Positions 8,800 through 17,734 of a stretch of DNA of 64,000 nt are shown here, piece after piece; the first letter of the stretch is position 1; each line of letters starts with the position of its first letter. A program made the translations under genes and the position numbers. Below the pieces are notes generated by a model. The model searched no databases and was not told the origin of the DNA. It saw only the letters and a list, made by a program, of their open reading frames with translations. The DNA is from SPJN01 sp965229935 (GTDB lineage Bacteria > Pseudomonadota > Alphaproteobacteria > SPJN01). The stretch spans positions 124,001 to 188,000 of the forward strand of contig CBDDKB010000002.1 in the NCBI GenBank assembly GCA_965229935.1. The letters are read 5' to 3'.

Positions 8800-10998
8800 A
8801 TGAAAGTCATTTACGGGCTGGTCGGGCTGTCACTTGCGGCGATTGCGCTGTTTTATGCAGCGCTGGAGTTTGACTATATCGGCGCGCCGCCAAATGCCGG
8901 ACAGATCAAAGGCGCGGCATTGCCTGCGCATGCCGTAACTACACGCGCGACCGCGCAGGCCGGTGCGCGCAATCAGATCCTGTTTGGTGATATGCATGTG
9001 CATACAACTTATTCTACCGACGCCTTTATGTTTTCACTGCCCTTGAATAATGGATCAGGCGCGCATCCCATTGGGGCTGCCTGTGATTATGCGCGCTATT
9101 GTTCAGCACTGGATTTCTGGGCGATTACTGACCATGCCTCTGCCCTGACACCACGCAAATGGGATGAAACGCGGGATGCAATTCGCGCCTGCGAAGCTTT
9201 GGCTGATCCTGACAACCCTGATTTGATTTCATTGACGGGATTTGAGTGGACGCAGGTCGGCGACACGATTGACAATCATTATGGCCACAAGAATGTGATC
9301 TTTCGCGGTTTGGCAGATGATGAGATTGTTAGAAAGCCGATTGGGGCAGGGGGGCTGTCTGCCCTTGCCATGCGCGAGCTGATCCCTGAAATGCCTGCCA
9401 TTGTCGGCATGTTGGAATTCCCGAATTACCAGCACTATCAGGATATGAACGCCTTTTTGCGCGAAGTGCGCGCCATGCGCCAATGTGATGACAGTGCGCC
9501 ACGCGAAAGCTGGCCGCGCGATTGTTATGAAGAGGCGAATGATCCGGGCGATCTTGTGCGCCGGTTGGAGGAACAGGGCTTTCACCCCCTGTTGATACCG
9601 CATGGCACCACATGGGGCCTTTATACCCCGGCGGGTACAACGCTTGATAAGCAGTTAAAACCCGCAATGCGTCCTGAAAGCTTTGCCATGATTGAGGTCA
9701 TGTCGGGACATGGTAACTCAGAAGAATATCGGCCTTGGCGCGCAGCGACCGTTGCCGCGGATGGTAGCCGCACCTGCCCCGAACCTGTCGAAGGGTTCTT
9801 GCCCCAATGCTGGCAGGCAGGTGAGGTGATCCGTATCAGGTGCGAGGCAGAGCATAATGATGATTGTGACGACCGCGCCCGTTTTGCCCGCAATGCCTTT
9901 TTGGAAATGGGGGCGGCGGGCCTCGCTAGTGTGCCGGGGGCCGATTATCTCGACTGGCTTGATTCTGATCAGTGCCAGGATTGTTTCCTGCCCAGCTTCT
10001 CCTACCGCCCGGGCGGGTCGGTGCAATATGGCTTGGCGTTAACAGATTTTTCAGATCAGACCAAACGGCGCTTCCGCTGGGCCTTTATTGCCGCGTCAGA
10101 CACGCATACGGCAAGGCCGGGCACAGGTTACAAGCCTGTTGACCGTCAAAACACGACAGAGGCAAATGGCCCAAGCACCGCCATGTGGGCAACATTCATG
10201 AATGGGTCGATAGAAAAATCCAGCCATCCTGTATTGGCGACCCAACAGGAACTGATTGATTCCGGCGCAGGGATGAACCTTGCTGATTTTGAACGCCAGT
10301 CGAGCTTTTTTACGACGGGTGGTTTGGCGGCGGTTCATGTATCTGACCGAAATCGCGATGGTCTGTGGCAGGGGCTTGATAGCCGCAATGTCTATGGCAC
10401 ATCGGGTCAACGAACTTTGTTATGGTTTGATTTGCAGGGACAGGACGGGTCGTCAATGCCTATGGGAAGCGAAACGGCACAAACAGATGTACCCCGGTTT
10501 AGCGTGCGGGCCGTCGGCTCCTTCAAGCAAAAGCCGGGCTGTCCTGATTATGCGGTGCAAGGGTTGGGACGTGAGCGACTTGCAAAACTGTGTGCGAATG
10601 AATGCTACAACCCTTCTGACGAACGGCGCAAAATCACCCGCATCGAAGTTGTGCGCATTAGACCCCAAGCGTTCGAGGGGGAGCCTGTTGAGACTTTGAT
10701 TGATGACCCGTGGCGCGTTTTACCCTGTAATGATTTAGGCGATGGCTGTGACGTCAGCTTTACGGATGACAGCTTCGTCACCGCCAAGCGCGATACGGTT
10801 TATTATGTGCGCGCGATCGAAGAACCTAGCCTGCAAATCAACGGTGCCAATTTACGGTGCGAGCGTGATGGTGAAGGCAATTGCATCAAACCCAATCCCT
10901 GTTTCGGTGATTATCGGACGGACAGGGAGGACCCTTGCGCGGTGCCCATTGAACATCGCGCATGGTCATCGCCTATCTTTGTTGACTATGGGAGTTGA
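8800..10998 (+). CDS. DUF3604 domain protein (PHP-like metal-dependent), membrane-anchored or secreted
   Basis: A 732-residue DUF3604 protein. The frame opens at 8755, but that ATG lies inside an operator-like palindrome; the ATG at 8800 has AAAGGGG about 6 bp upstream and begins a signal anchor (MKVIYGLVGLSLAAIALFYA). A PHP-like metal motif, GDMHVHTTYSTDAF, has His66 and His68, and IAASDTHTARPGTGYK lies in the middle of the protein. The family is widespread in marine and sterol/lipid-degrading bacteria; its reaction is not established to my knowledge. Residues about 325-333 (TCPEPVEGF) are encoded by a short palindromic genomic element. The gene ends 13 bp inside the 3' end of the opposing isomerase gene. 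Confidence 0.85.
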   Translation: MKVIYGLVGLSLAAIALFYAALEFDYIGAPPNAGQIKGAALPAHAVTTRATAQAGARNQILFGDMHVHTTYSTDAFMFSLPLNNGSGAHPIGAACDYARYCSALDFWAITDHASALTPRKWDETRDAIRACEALADPDNPDLISLTGFEWTQVGDTIDNHYGHKNVIFRGLADDEIVRKPIGAGGLSALAMRELIPEMPAIVGMLEFPNYQHYQDMNAFLREVRAMRQCDDSAPRESWPRDCYEEANDPGDLVRRLEEQGFHPLLIPHGTTWGLYTPAGTTLDKQLKPAMRPESFAMIEVMSGHGNSEEYRPWRAATVAADGSRTCPEPVEGFLPQCWQAGEVIRIRCEAEHNDDCDDRARFARNAFLEMGAAGLASVPGADYLDWLDSDQCQDCFLPSFSYRPGGSVQYGLALTDFSDQTKRRFRWAFIAASDTHTARPGTGYKPVDRQNTTEANGPSTAMWATFMNGSIEKSSHPVLATQQELIDSGAGMNLADFERQSSFFTTGGLAAVHVSDRNRDGLWQGLDSRNVYGTSGQRTLLWFDLQGQDGSSMPMGSETAQTDVPRFSVRAVGSFKQKPGCPDYAVQGLGRERLAKLCANECYNPSDERRKITRIEVVRIRPQAFEGEPVETLIDDPWRVLPCNDLGDGCDVSFTDDSFVTAKRDTVYYVRAIEEPSLQINGANLRCERDGEGNCIKPNPCFGDYRTDREDPCAVPIEHRAWSSPIFVDYGS
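9775..9797. repeat. Short palindromic element inside a coding region (PEPVEG type)
   Basis: CCCCGAACCTGTCGAAGGG with flanking GAACC/GGTTC arms resembles the CCTGAGCCTGTCGAAGG-type element dispersed through many alphaproteobacterial and related genomes, which reads as PEPVEG in one frame. Here it lies in frame in the DUF3604 gene. Only this copy was noticed in the window. Confidence 0.5.
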
Positions 10999-11903
10999 GC
11001 GCGGGCGTCCTCAAACCATTTAGACGCCAGCTCGTAATAAAGCTCAGCCTGTTGCCAGCGATTGCCTTCCTCGTGGAACGATCCATCGGGCTGACGCACC
11101 AAGCGTGCATAATTCACATTCAAGGGCGGGTCGAAAAACCTGAATGATGCTGGAAGCAGCTCTGGCGCGAAGGGTAGATAGTCGCCCGGCTTTGCTTCGC
11201 TTAAAAAACCTTGGAAGCAGCGTGTCCACATTTGGCGGAAGTGATCGATAAACTCAACAGGATCGTCCGGGCGGAAGTCCACCTGTAATGACCCGGAACT
11301 GCCGATACGGCCATGAAAGAAACGTACACGCTCCAGCACAGGCTCCATAAAGGTGAAGGCATGCTTGAAATTAGCACTGTTTAGCTCGTGTCCGGTGTAC
11401 CAATGGGACAGATCGGCGTTAAATCGAAGCTCAGGGAATTTTTCTACCAAATCAACCGTGCGCTTGATGTCTTGTGTCATGGTTGCCCGGTGGGTTTCGA
11501 TATAGACCGCGTGATTATGTTTTTCGGACGCACCTAACAGCAATTCTGCAAAGCGGGCCATATCATCATCAGATTCAAACCCGGTTCCGGCGTGGACAGT
11601 TGTGCAGTCAAGATTGCGTGCTTTGTGATCCGCAATTGTTTGATCAATCGGATCATCCAATGTTTTGAAACCGGCCATGCCCGTTACCTGAAACCCTGCT
11701 GCGGCGGCCACAGCAGGCGTATAGGACTGAATGCCCTGATAGTCATGTGCCTTTAGGAATTCCAGCACAGGGGTTTGATTTTTGAAGTTAAGCGCAGGCG
11801 CCCCACTGCTTTCTGGCAGGTCCATCATGGTGCCAATATTCATGTCTTTGCGTAAATAGGGGGCAGCCTGGGTGCCGTCATTCAGGCGATCTGGATAGGT
11901 CAT
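10986..11903 (-). CDS. Sugar phosphate isomerase/epimerase, TIM barrel
   Basis: A 305-residue protein of the xylose-isomerase-like TIM-barrel superfamily, whose members isomerise or epimerise sugars or sugar acids using a divalent metal. Supporting segments include VYIETHRATMTQDIKRTVDL (metal-binding Glu) and RFNADLSHWYTGHELN (Asp/His pair), followed by VRFFHGRIGSSGS. The frame extends to a TTG at 11957, but the ATG at 11903 has GGAGA about 8 bp upstream. It diverges from the GH3 gene with a palindrome between them, so it probably belongs to the same sugar locus and processes the released sugar. The exact substrate cannot be read from sequence. Confidence 0.8.
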   Translation of the reverse strand: MTYPDRLNDGTQAAPYLRKDMNIGTMMDLPESSGAPALNFKNQTPVLEFLKAHDYQGIQSYTPAVAAAAGFQVTGMAGFKTLDDPIDQTIADHKARNLDCTTVHAGTGFESDDDMARFAELLLGASEKHNHAVYIETHRATMTQDIKRTVDLVEKFPELRFNADLSHWYTGHELNSANFKHAFTFMEPVLERVRFFHGRIGSSGSLQVDFRPDDPVEFIDHFRQMWTRCFQGFLSEAKPGDYLPFAPELLPASFRFFDPPLNVNYARLVRQPDGSFHEEGNRWQQAELYYELASKWFEDARAQLP

Positions 11904-11940
11904 ATTTGTCTCCGCATTGCGTTGAGGAACGGTCCCAGAA

Positions 11941-11958
11941 ATTGATTGATCAGTCAAT
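11941..11958. promoter_or_regulatory. Palindromic operator candidate between divergent sugar genes
   Basis: ATTGATTGATCAGTCAAT is an 18-bp palindrome with one mismatched pair, centred on TGATCA. It lies between the isomerase gene (minus strand, start 11903) and the GH3 gene (plus strand, start 12010), where one regulator could control both. No regulator gene is adjacent. Confidence 0.45.
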
Positions 11959-12009
11959 TTTTTAAATTATGATCGGCGCTGTTGAAAGAGGCCAGTTTTG
12001 GGGGCAGTG

Positions 12010-14421
12010 ATGACCGTTCATCCGCATAATTTCGATAATGAAGCCGCGGCATTGGTCGCCGAAATGACGTTGGAAGAAAAGGCCGGACTGATGTCTGGCC
12101 GCGGCTTTTGGCATTTGAAGGCGATTGAACGATTGGGCCTTGGCAAAATTATGGTCTCAGACGGGCCGCACGGCCTGCGCAAGCAGGGCAAGGCCGCTGA
12201 CCATGTTGGCCTTAACAAAAGTATTCCGGCAACATGCTTCCCGACGGCTGTTACCCTTGCGTCGTCGTGGGATCGGGCCTTGTTGAAAGAGGTAGGCGAT
12301 GCCATTGGCGAAGAAGCGCAGGCGCAGGATTTAGCGGTTGTGCTTGGTCCCGGTGTCAATATGAAACGCCACCCCCATTGTGGCCGCAACTTTGAGTATT
12401 TCTCGGAAGACCCGCTGTTGGCGGGGGAGTTGGCCGCTGCTTATATTGATGGCGTACAGGGCCGCGGTGTTGGCACCAGCATGAAGCATTTTGCAGCCAA
12501 CAATCAGGAACATGACCGTCTGGTCATCGACACAATCGTAGATGAACGGACCTTGCGTGAAATTTACCTCCCCGCATTTGAAATTGCCGTTAAGAAGGCG
12601 CAGCCCTGGACCATTATGTGTGCCTATAACAAGGTCAATGGCACCTATTGTTCCGAACATGATTGGTTGTTGACCAGCGTGCTGCGGGACGAATGGGGCT
12701 TCCAAGGTATGATGGTGACAGATTGGGGTGCTGCTAATGAACGTGTTAAGGGCGTTGGGGCAGGGCTAGATCTTGAGATGCCAAGCTCCGGCGGGATCAA
12801 TGATCGCAAGGTCGCCGCGGCGATTGAGGAGGGACGGTTGAGTGTCGATCGTCTTGATCAAGCTGCTAAGCGCGTGACATCGCTGATCATGGCGGGACAG
12901 GCAGCCAATCAGTCTGATGTGGGGTTTGATGAGGGCGCCCACCACGCCATTGCGCGCAAGGCGGCCAGCCAGTCGGCGGTGCTTCTTAAAAATGATGATG
13001 CCTTGCTGCCCCTGCAGGCCCAGGGTAATTTCGCGGTAATTGGCGCCTTTGCGAAAAGACCGCGTTTCCAAGGCGCTGGCAGTTCGCAAGTTAATCCGAC
13101 AAAAATTGATCTGCCGCTTGATGCGATTACCGACATGATTGGTGATGCGGGCACGGTCACCTATGCACCCGGTTACGATCGGAAAAATTCTGACTTAGAT
13201 CAAACACTGATTGACGAGGCTGTTGCCGCTGCGAAAGCGGCTGACACAACAATTTTGTTTGTCGGCTTGCCCAGCATTTTTGAAATGGAAGGCGCCGACC
13301 GTCAGCATATGACATTGCCAGCACAGCACAATAAATTGGTCGAGGCTGTGCGTGCAGTTACTGATCGTCTGGTCATTGTGTTGAGCAATGGCAGTCCGGT
13401 CGAGTTGCCGTGGGCAGACAATGTGCCCGCTATTCTTGAAATCTATCTTGCCGGACAGGCTGGCGCAGGCGCCACCGCTGATTTGTTGTTTGGTCACGCA
13501 AATCCCGCAGGCCGGCTTGCTGAGACGTTTCCGGTGACGCAATCTGATGTGCCGTCGGACCCTCACTTCCCTGGTGTACCAAAACAGGTCGTGTACCGTG
13601 AGGGGCTGTATATTGGGTATCGCTATTTCGATAGTTTTGACCGTCCTGTCCAATTCCCGTTTGGGCACGGCCTGTCTTATACCAGCTTTGAATGGACGGA
13701 TGCGCAGGTTGCGGTGAATGGCTTTGACGTTACTGTTTCTGTCACTGTTGCCAATATTGGTGACAGGGACGGGGCAGAAATTGTGCAGGTCTATGTGCGT
13801 GATCCTGAATGCAGTACCTATCGGCCTGTACAGGAATTGAAGGGCTTTGAAAAAATTTGGCTGGCTGCAGGCGAATCGAAACGCATAAATATTTCACTCA
13901 GCAAGCGTGCTTTTGCTTTCTGGGATCAAATGCTCGGCGACTGGGTGGTAGAGCCGGGTCGCTTCGACATTATGATTGGCGCGTCTTCACGGGACGAAAG
14001 GGCTGTCCTGTCTGTTGAGATTGAGAATCCCGATTTTGAACCACATGCTTATCACATGCCCGACAACCCTGCTGCGCTGACAAATGATGATTTCGCCGCG
14101 CTGGGGCAACCGGTGCCTGCGCCTATGCCTGTCAGGCCATATCATCGTAACTCTACCATGGCTGATTTGCAGCAAAGCTTTATGGGGCGGCAGGTGCTGA
14201 AGATCGCCTCAAAAAAATTGGGGGGTCTATTTACGAGTGTTGGCGATGAGAATCAGAATGACACGCAAGCGGCGATGAAACAGGCACTTGCGATGGCGAT
14301 GCCGCTGCGTGTACTGCTGGCTATGGGCGGCGGCGTTGTCAATGATCAGCAACTTGATGGTTTGGTTGATCTGCTTAACCACCGCTATATCGGCGGCATC
14401 AGGAAACTTCTTAAAAAATAG
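12010..14421 (+). CDS. Glycoside hydrolase family 3 beta-glucosidase
   Basis: An 803-residue GH3 enzyme that releases beta-linked glucose (or a similar sugar) from oligosaccharides. The order is the (beta/alpha)8 domain with KHFAANNQE and the nucleophile loop MMVTDWGAANE (Asp238), then the alpha/beta sandwich, then a fibronectin-III-like domain starting near VTVANIGDRDGAEIVQVYV. A C-terminal extension of about 100 residues ends GLVDLLNHRYIGGIRKLLKK, as in some GH3 proteins of the bacterial cytosolic type. No signal peptide is seen, so it is predicted to act in the cytoplasm on imported oligosaccharide. The ATG at 12010 follows a GGGGGC stretch; TTG at 11998 is an alternative. GH13 follows 10 bp downstream. 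Confidence 0.92.
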   Translation: MTVHPHNFDNEAAALVAEMTLEEKAGLMSGRGFWHLKAIERLGLGKIMVSDGPHGLRKQGKAADHVGLNKSIPATCFPTAVTLASSWDRALLKEVGDAIGEEAQAQDLAVVLGPGVNMKRHPHCGRNFEYFSEDPLLAGELAAAYIDGVQGRGVGTSMKHFAANNQEHDRLVIDTIVDERTLREIYLPAFEIAVKKAQPWTIMCAYNKVNGTYCSEHDWLLTSVLRDEWGFQGMMVTDWGAANERVKGVGAGLDLEMPSSGGINDRKVAAAIEEGRLSVDRLDQAAKRVTSLIMAGQAANQSDVGFDEGAHHAIARKAASQSAVLLKNDDALLPLQAQGNFAVIGAFAKRPRFQGAGSSQVNPTKIDLPLDAITDMIGDAGTVTYAPGYDRKNSDLDQTLIDEAVAAAKAADTTILFVGLPSIFEMEGADRQHMTLPAQHNKLVEAVRAVTDRLVIVLSNGSPVELPWADNVPAILEIYLAGQAGAGATADLLFGHANPAGRLAETFPVTQSDVPSDPHFPGVPKQVVYREGLYIGYRYFDSFDRPVQFPFGHGLSYTSFEWTDAQVAVNGFDVTVSVTVANIGDRDGAEIVQVYVRDPECSTYRPVQELKGFEKIWLAAGESKRINISLSKRAFAFWDQMLGDWVVEPGRFDIMIGASSRDERAVLSVEIENPDFEPHAYHMPDNPAALTNDDFAALGQPVPAPMPVRPYHRNSTMADLQQSFMGRQVLKIASKKLGGLFTSVGDENQNDTQAAMKQALAMAMPLRVLLAMGGGVVNDQQLDGLVDLLNHRYIGGIRKLLKK

Positions 14422-14431
14422 GCAAAAAGAT

Positions 14432-16036
14432 ATGAGCTATAAGTGGTGGCAGTCAGGAACCGTTTATCAAATCTATCCCCTGTCCTTTATGGACAGTGAT
14501 GGGGACGGCAAGGGCGACCTGCAAGGCATTCGATCAAAGCTTGATTACCTGCAGGAGTTGGGCGTCGATGCGATTTGGAGCTCGCCTATATTTCCTTCGC
14601 CCCTGCATGACTTCGGGTATGATGTTGCAGACTATACCGACATTAACCCCTTGTTCGGTGACCTCGCGGCCTTTGACGAATTGGTCGCGGATGCCCATGC
14701 GCGCGGGATGAAGGTCATTCTTGACCTTGTGCCCAATCATACAAGTATCGACCATGACTGGTTTGTTGAGGCCCGCAAATCGCGGGATAACCCAAAGCGG
14801 GATTGGTATCATTGGCGTGATCCTAAATTTGATGCAGACGGCAACCGCCTTCCGCCCAATAATTGGCAAAGCTTTTTTGGCGGCGATGCATGGGAATGGG
14901 ATGAGGCAACGGGACAGTATTATCTGCATCTGTTCGATGTCTCCCAACCTGATCTGAACTGGGACAACCCCGATGTGCGCACAGCCATCTATGACGCCAT
15001 GCGATTTTGGTTTGAGCGTGGCGTCGATGGGTTCCGCGTTGATGTGATGTGGCTGCTGATCAAGGATCGTGACTATCGGGACGAGCCTGAGAATGAACAT
15101 TGGAAACCGGGCATTCATTCCTTTGCCAAGCACCATCATATCTACACACAAGACCAACCTGATGTGCAACAGATCGTGCGCGAAATGCGGTCTGTGTCTG
15201 ACGAGTATCAGGACCGTGTGATCATTGGCGAAATCTATCTGCCGAACGATCGCTTGATGCGCTATTATGGGGAGTTTCCTGACAAGGCGCTGGATGGCGC
15301 GCATCTGCCCTTCAATTTCTGCCTGATCACCAATAATTTTGATGCTGAAACCGTCGCGATGTTGGTCAATCAATATGAACAGGACTTGCCGTCAGGCGCG
15401 TGGCCCAATTGGGTATTGGGCAATCATGACCGTCCGCGTATCGCGTCAAAGGCGGGGCCTGAACGGGCCGCGCTTGCCATGATGTTGTTGCTGACCTTGC
15501 GAGGCACACCGACCATTTATTATGGCGAGGAAATCGGGCTCGAAAATGTTGAACTGCCCGATGAATTTGTGAATGACCCCGCCGCAACAGATGGGAATTT
15601 GCGCAATCCGGGCCGCGATCCTGAACGGACGCCAATGCAATGGGATGATAGTGACCATGCAGGCTTTACTATGGGCTCTCCCTGGTTGCCGGTCGGGCCG
15701 GATTATGACGTGCGGAATGTCAAAGTGCAGGCTGCCGATCCGGTGTCTCAACTATCATTGACCAAGGCTTTGTTGGCGCTGCGCCGCGCTGAACCTGCGC
15801 TTCATGTTGGTGACTATCAGTATGTCAGCTCTGACAAACAGTGCTTTGTCTATGAACGTCAGGACGGCGCGGCCCGTTTTGTCATCGCGCTTAATTTTGA
15901 TGGCGAGGCGGCTGAGGTTCGGTTGCCCGGCGCTGGTGACATTGTGATGTCAACGCTGGACCCACAAAAAAGGGCCAGCACGGGGGACATGCTGGCCCTT
16001 GCGCCCTATGAGGGCATGATTGTGCGCCTTGATTAA
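14432..16036 (+). CDS. Glycoside hydrolase family 13 alpha-glucosidase
   Basis: A 534-residue GH13 enzyme of the oligo-1,6-glucosidase/alpha-glucosidase type. The catalytic set is visible: nucleophile Asp204 in GFRVDVMW, acid/base Glu267 in IIGEIYLP, and Asp333 in GNHDRPRI; conserved region I is DLVPNHTSID. There is no signal peptide, so it probably hydrolyses imported alpha-linked oligosaccharides in the cytosol. The frame opens earlier inside the GH3 gene, but the ATG at 14432 starts the canonical MSYKWWQSGTVYQIYPLSF. It is the second gene of a GH3-GH13 operon (10 bp spacing), so both alpha- and beta-glucosides may be processed. Near its 3' end the DNA forms a terminator for the opposite strand. 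Confidence 0.93.
   Translation: MSYKWWQSGTVYQIYPLSFMDSDGDGKGDLQGIRSKLDYLQELGVDAIWSSPIFPSPLHDFGYDVADYTDINPLFGDLAAFDELVADAHARGMKVILDLVPNHTSIDHDWFVEARKSRDNPKRDWYHWRDPKFDADGNRLPPNNWQSFFGGDAWEWDEATGQYYLHLFDVSQPDLNWDNPDVRTAIYDAMRFWFERGVDGFRVDVMWLLIKDRDYRDEPENEHWKPGIHSFAKHHHIYTQDQPDVQQIVREMRSVSDEYQDRVIIGEIYLPNDRLMRYYGEFPDKALDGAHLPFNFCLITNNFDAETVAMLVNQYEQDLPSGAWPNWVLGNHDRPRIASKAGPERAALAMMLLLTLRGTPTIYYGEEIGLENVELPDEFVNDPAATDGNLRNPGRDPERTPMQWDDSDHAGFTMGSPWLPVGPDYDVRNVKVQAADPVSQLSLTKALLALRRAEPALHVGDYQYVSSDKQCFVYERQDGAARFVIALNFDGEAAEVRLPGAGDIVMSTLDPQKRASTGDMLALAPYEGMIVRLD
15964..16000 (-). terminator. Rho-independent terminator inside the GH13 gene (minus strand)
   Basis: A perfect 11-bp stem (15970-15980 with 15990-16000, arm AAGGGCCAGCA) is followed on the minus strand by a T run (15970 down to 15964). 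It would stop transcripts arriving from the small minus-strand gene that ends at 16058. It lies within the last 70 bases of the GH13 reading frame. Confidence 0.7.
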
Positions 16037-16057
16037 GGCGCGCCTAGATCCTTGTGA

Positions 16058-16345
16058 TTAGGGGTGTAGCAGATAGACTGGACGGGGCATCTGCGCGGGA
16101 TAGGCCGATTTGGTGCGGGGTTGGAATTTCAGCCCTGCGCTTGCCTTGGCAAACATATAAAGTGACGGCACCGCGATAAGGCCCAGCATAATCGGCAGAT
16201 TATAGGCTGCGATCAGTGCAAAAATCAGCGTGTTGCACAGCATGATGCACAGAAAAACAATGGCTGCGATCACGGCATGTTTGCGGTGGGTGTTTGCTGC
16301 TGCAAATACGGCTTCTTTTGTTAGTGCGTTATCTTGATATGTCAT
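16058..16345 (-). CDS. Small two-helix membrane protein, unknown
   Basis: A 95-residue protein with two adjacent hydrophobic segments (AVIAAIVFLCIMLCNTLIFA and YNLPIMLGLIAVPSLYMFA), a polar N terminus rich in Ala and His, and a basic C terminus (LKFQPRTKSAYPAQMPRP). I do not recognise a family. It is 167 bp downstream of the fatty acid hydroxylase gene on the same strand and may be cotranscribed; the intragenic terminator at 15964-16000 would end such a transcript. It is convergent with the GH13 gene. Confidence 0.55.
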   Translation of the reverse strand: MTYQDNALTKEAVFAAANTHRKHAVIAAIVFLCIMLCNTLIFALIAAYNLPIMLGLIAVPSLYMFAKASAGLKFQPRTKSAYPAQMPRPVYLLHP

Positions 16346-16512
16346 CAGTCCAATCCCCTTTGGCCTGTCTTGTTGCGGTCTGTTGTCTTGCCCCTAATTT
16401 AGGGGCGCACAACCTTAGGGGCAATGTAACGGTCGACACACAATTGGGGAGGTTCCGCCATTTTTGTGTGATGGACGCCACAGAAAACCGGCTTTAATGA
16501 AATGGTTTTTCT

Positions 16513-17211
16513 TTATTCGGGGTTGTTTTTGCCCGAAATGTCATAGGCAGTGCCCGTTCGGCCTGCGCTTTTGGGGTCTGGATTGGTTTTAAAGACCCGA
16601 TCACCCAATCCCATTGAAACACCCCACCACTTATTTTCATTGTGAAAATGGTGCCAGCGATGTTCCTGCACCCGGCGCTTGTAATAGCTGCCCGGTGGGC
16701 ACCATTTGATATGGGCCAGATAGTGGCACCACTCATAATGTAGTGGCATCAGGAAAAAGAATGCCAAAACCCCATGAACTACTGCGGCGGGAAAAAGCAA
16801 ATAGGGCAGCAAAATAAGGGGGCTGACCAAGGGGAAAACATGTAGGGGGATGAAAATCTGCGGCACATCCCACGGTTCTTTATGATGATCACGGTGCGTT
16901 TGCGGCAGCTTGAAATCCCATTTGCGCCCGAACAGCTTGACCGGCCTGTAATGCAGAATATGGACATGAATGCCCCATTCCAGAAAGGGCCAGAATGCGA
17001 TGATGGCAACGGGGCCTAGCAATTCCCAGGGGTTGAACGCCCCTGCGCTGATGCGCAGCGCAGAAAAAGTCACCACAAGCAATGACAGGATGATTGCTGA
17101 CGGGTGGGAGAAAAACACACCAAATGCCGTGCCTGCATTGTCAGGCGCGTCATGGGTGAACAGGGGCTTGACCCCTTTGGGCGTGTTTTGGGCGGTGTTG
17201 AGATTGGTCAT
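16513..17211 (-). CDS. Sterol desaturase / fatty acid hydroxylase family membrane protein
   Basis: A 232-residue integral membrane di-iron protein of the fatty acid hydroxylase superfamily. Histidine clusters typical of the family are present: THRDHHKEPW, HYEWCHYLAH and QEHRWHHFHNENKWWGV. Hydrophobic segments at about residues 38-55, 65-80, 120-140 and 145-165 should place the histidines on the cytoplasmic side. Members introduce hydroxyl groups or double bonds into lipids, sterols or carotenoids with O2; the substrate here is unknown. It precedes a small membrane protein on the same strand. The tRNA-Ala gene lies 63 bp upstream, also on the minus strand. Confidence 0.85.
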   Translation of the reverse strand: MTNLNTAQNTPKGVKPLFTHDAPDNAGTAFGVFFSHPSAIILSLLVVTFSALRISAGAFNPWELLGPVAIIAFWPFLEWGIHVHILHYRPVKLFGRKWDFKLPQTHRDHHKEPWDVPQIFIPLHVFPLVSPLILLPYLLFPAAVVHGVLAFFFLMPLHYEWCHYLAHIKWCPPGSYYKRRVQEHRWHHFHNENKWWGVSMGLGDRVFKTNPDPKSAGRTGTAYDISGKNNPE

Positions 17212-17274
17212 AAGCTGATTTTACCCGCTTTGGGCCTTTTGAAACAAGTCGCGACTTTAAGCGTGAAGGGGCAA

Positions 17275-17350
17275 TGGTGGAGCCGGACGGAATCGAACCG
17301 ACGACCTCAGCAGTGCGATTGCTGCGCTCTCCCAACTGAGCTACGGCCCC
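17275..17350 (-). tRNA. tRNA-Ala (anticodon CGC)
   Basis: 76 nt including an encoded CCA. On the minus strand it starts GGGGCCG and closes with CGGCTCC plus A and CCA. The acceptor stem has G3-U70, the alanine identity pair. The anticodon loop is ATCGCAC with anticodon CGC, reading GCG. The T arm has GGTTCGATTCC. Confidence 0.95.
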
Positions 17351-17500
17351 GTTCGGCTGTCATATCCGCCAGCCCCTTGACCGTCAAGTTCAAGAAAAGT
17401 GGGGTTTTGGCGGATTAGAGGTTGCAAATCCGTATGGACAATAATATGTAGATATTATAACTATTACACCTATTGAGTGTGTTGGGGGTGGGGTGTCTGC

Positions 17501-17734
17501 GTGAGTGCATTGAAAAGCAGAAATGTCAGGGTCGGTGCCCGGCGCACCAGCGTCAGGCTGGAGCCTGAATTGTGGGCGGCACTTGAATGGATTGCAAGCC
17601 GGGATGGCCGGACTATCAACGCGATCTGTACAGATCTGGCTGCCGCAGGTCCTGCAATGAAGGGGGGATTAACCTCTGCCCTACGGGTTTATATCGTTAC
17701 GCAGCTACAATCCTATATCCCCATCAAGGCATGA
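17501..17734 (+). CDS. Ribbon-helix-helix domain protein
   Basis: A protein of about 77 residues with a ribbon-helix-helix signature: the beta strand RRTSVRLEPELWAALEWIA followed by the helix RDGRTINAICTDLAA. This matches the alphaproteobacterial RHH_4-type proteins, presumed DNA-binding regulators that act as dimers. The GTG at 17501 (MSALKSRNVRVG) is preceded by a G-rich stretch suitable as ribosome site; an upstream GTG at 17477 would add eight unlikely residues. Its last 11 bp overlap the 3' end of the opposing AEC transporter gene. Targets are unknown. Confidence 0.75.
   Translation: MSALKSRNVRVGARRTSVRLEPELWAALEWIASRDGRTINAICTDLAAAGPAMKGGLTSALRVYIVTQLQSYIPIKA

Noticed and set aside
14534..15373. 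Minus-strand frame of 279 codons
   Set aside because: Shadow of the GH13 gene, which has all catalytic residues on the plus strand.
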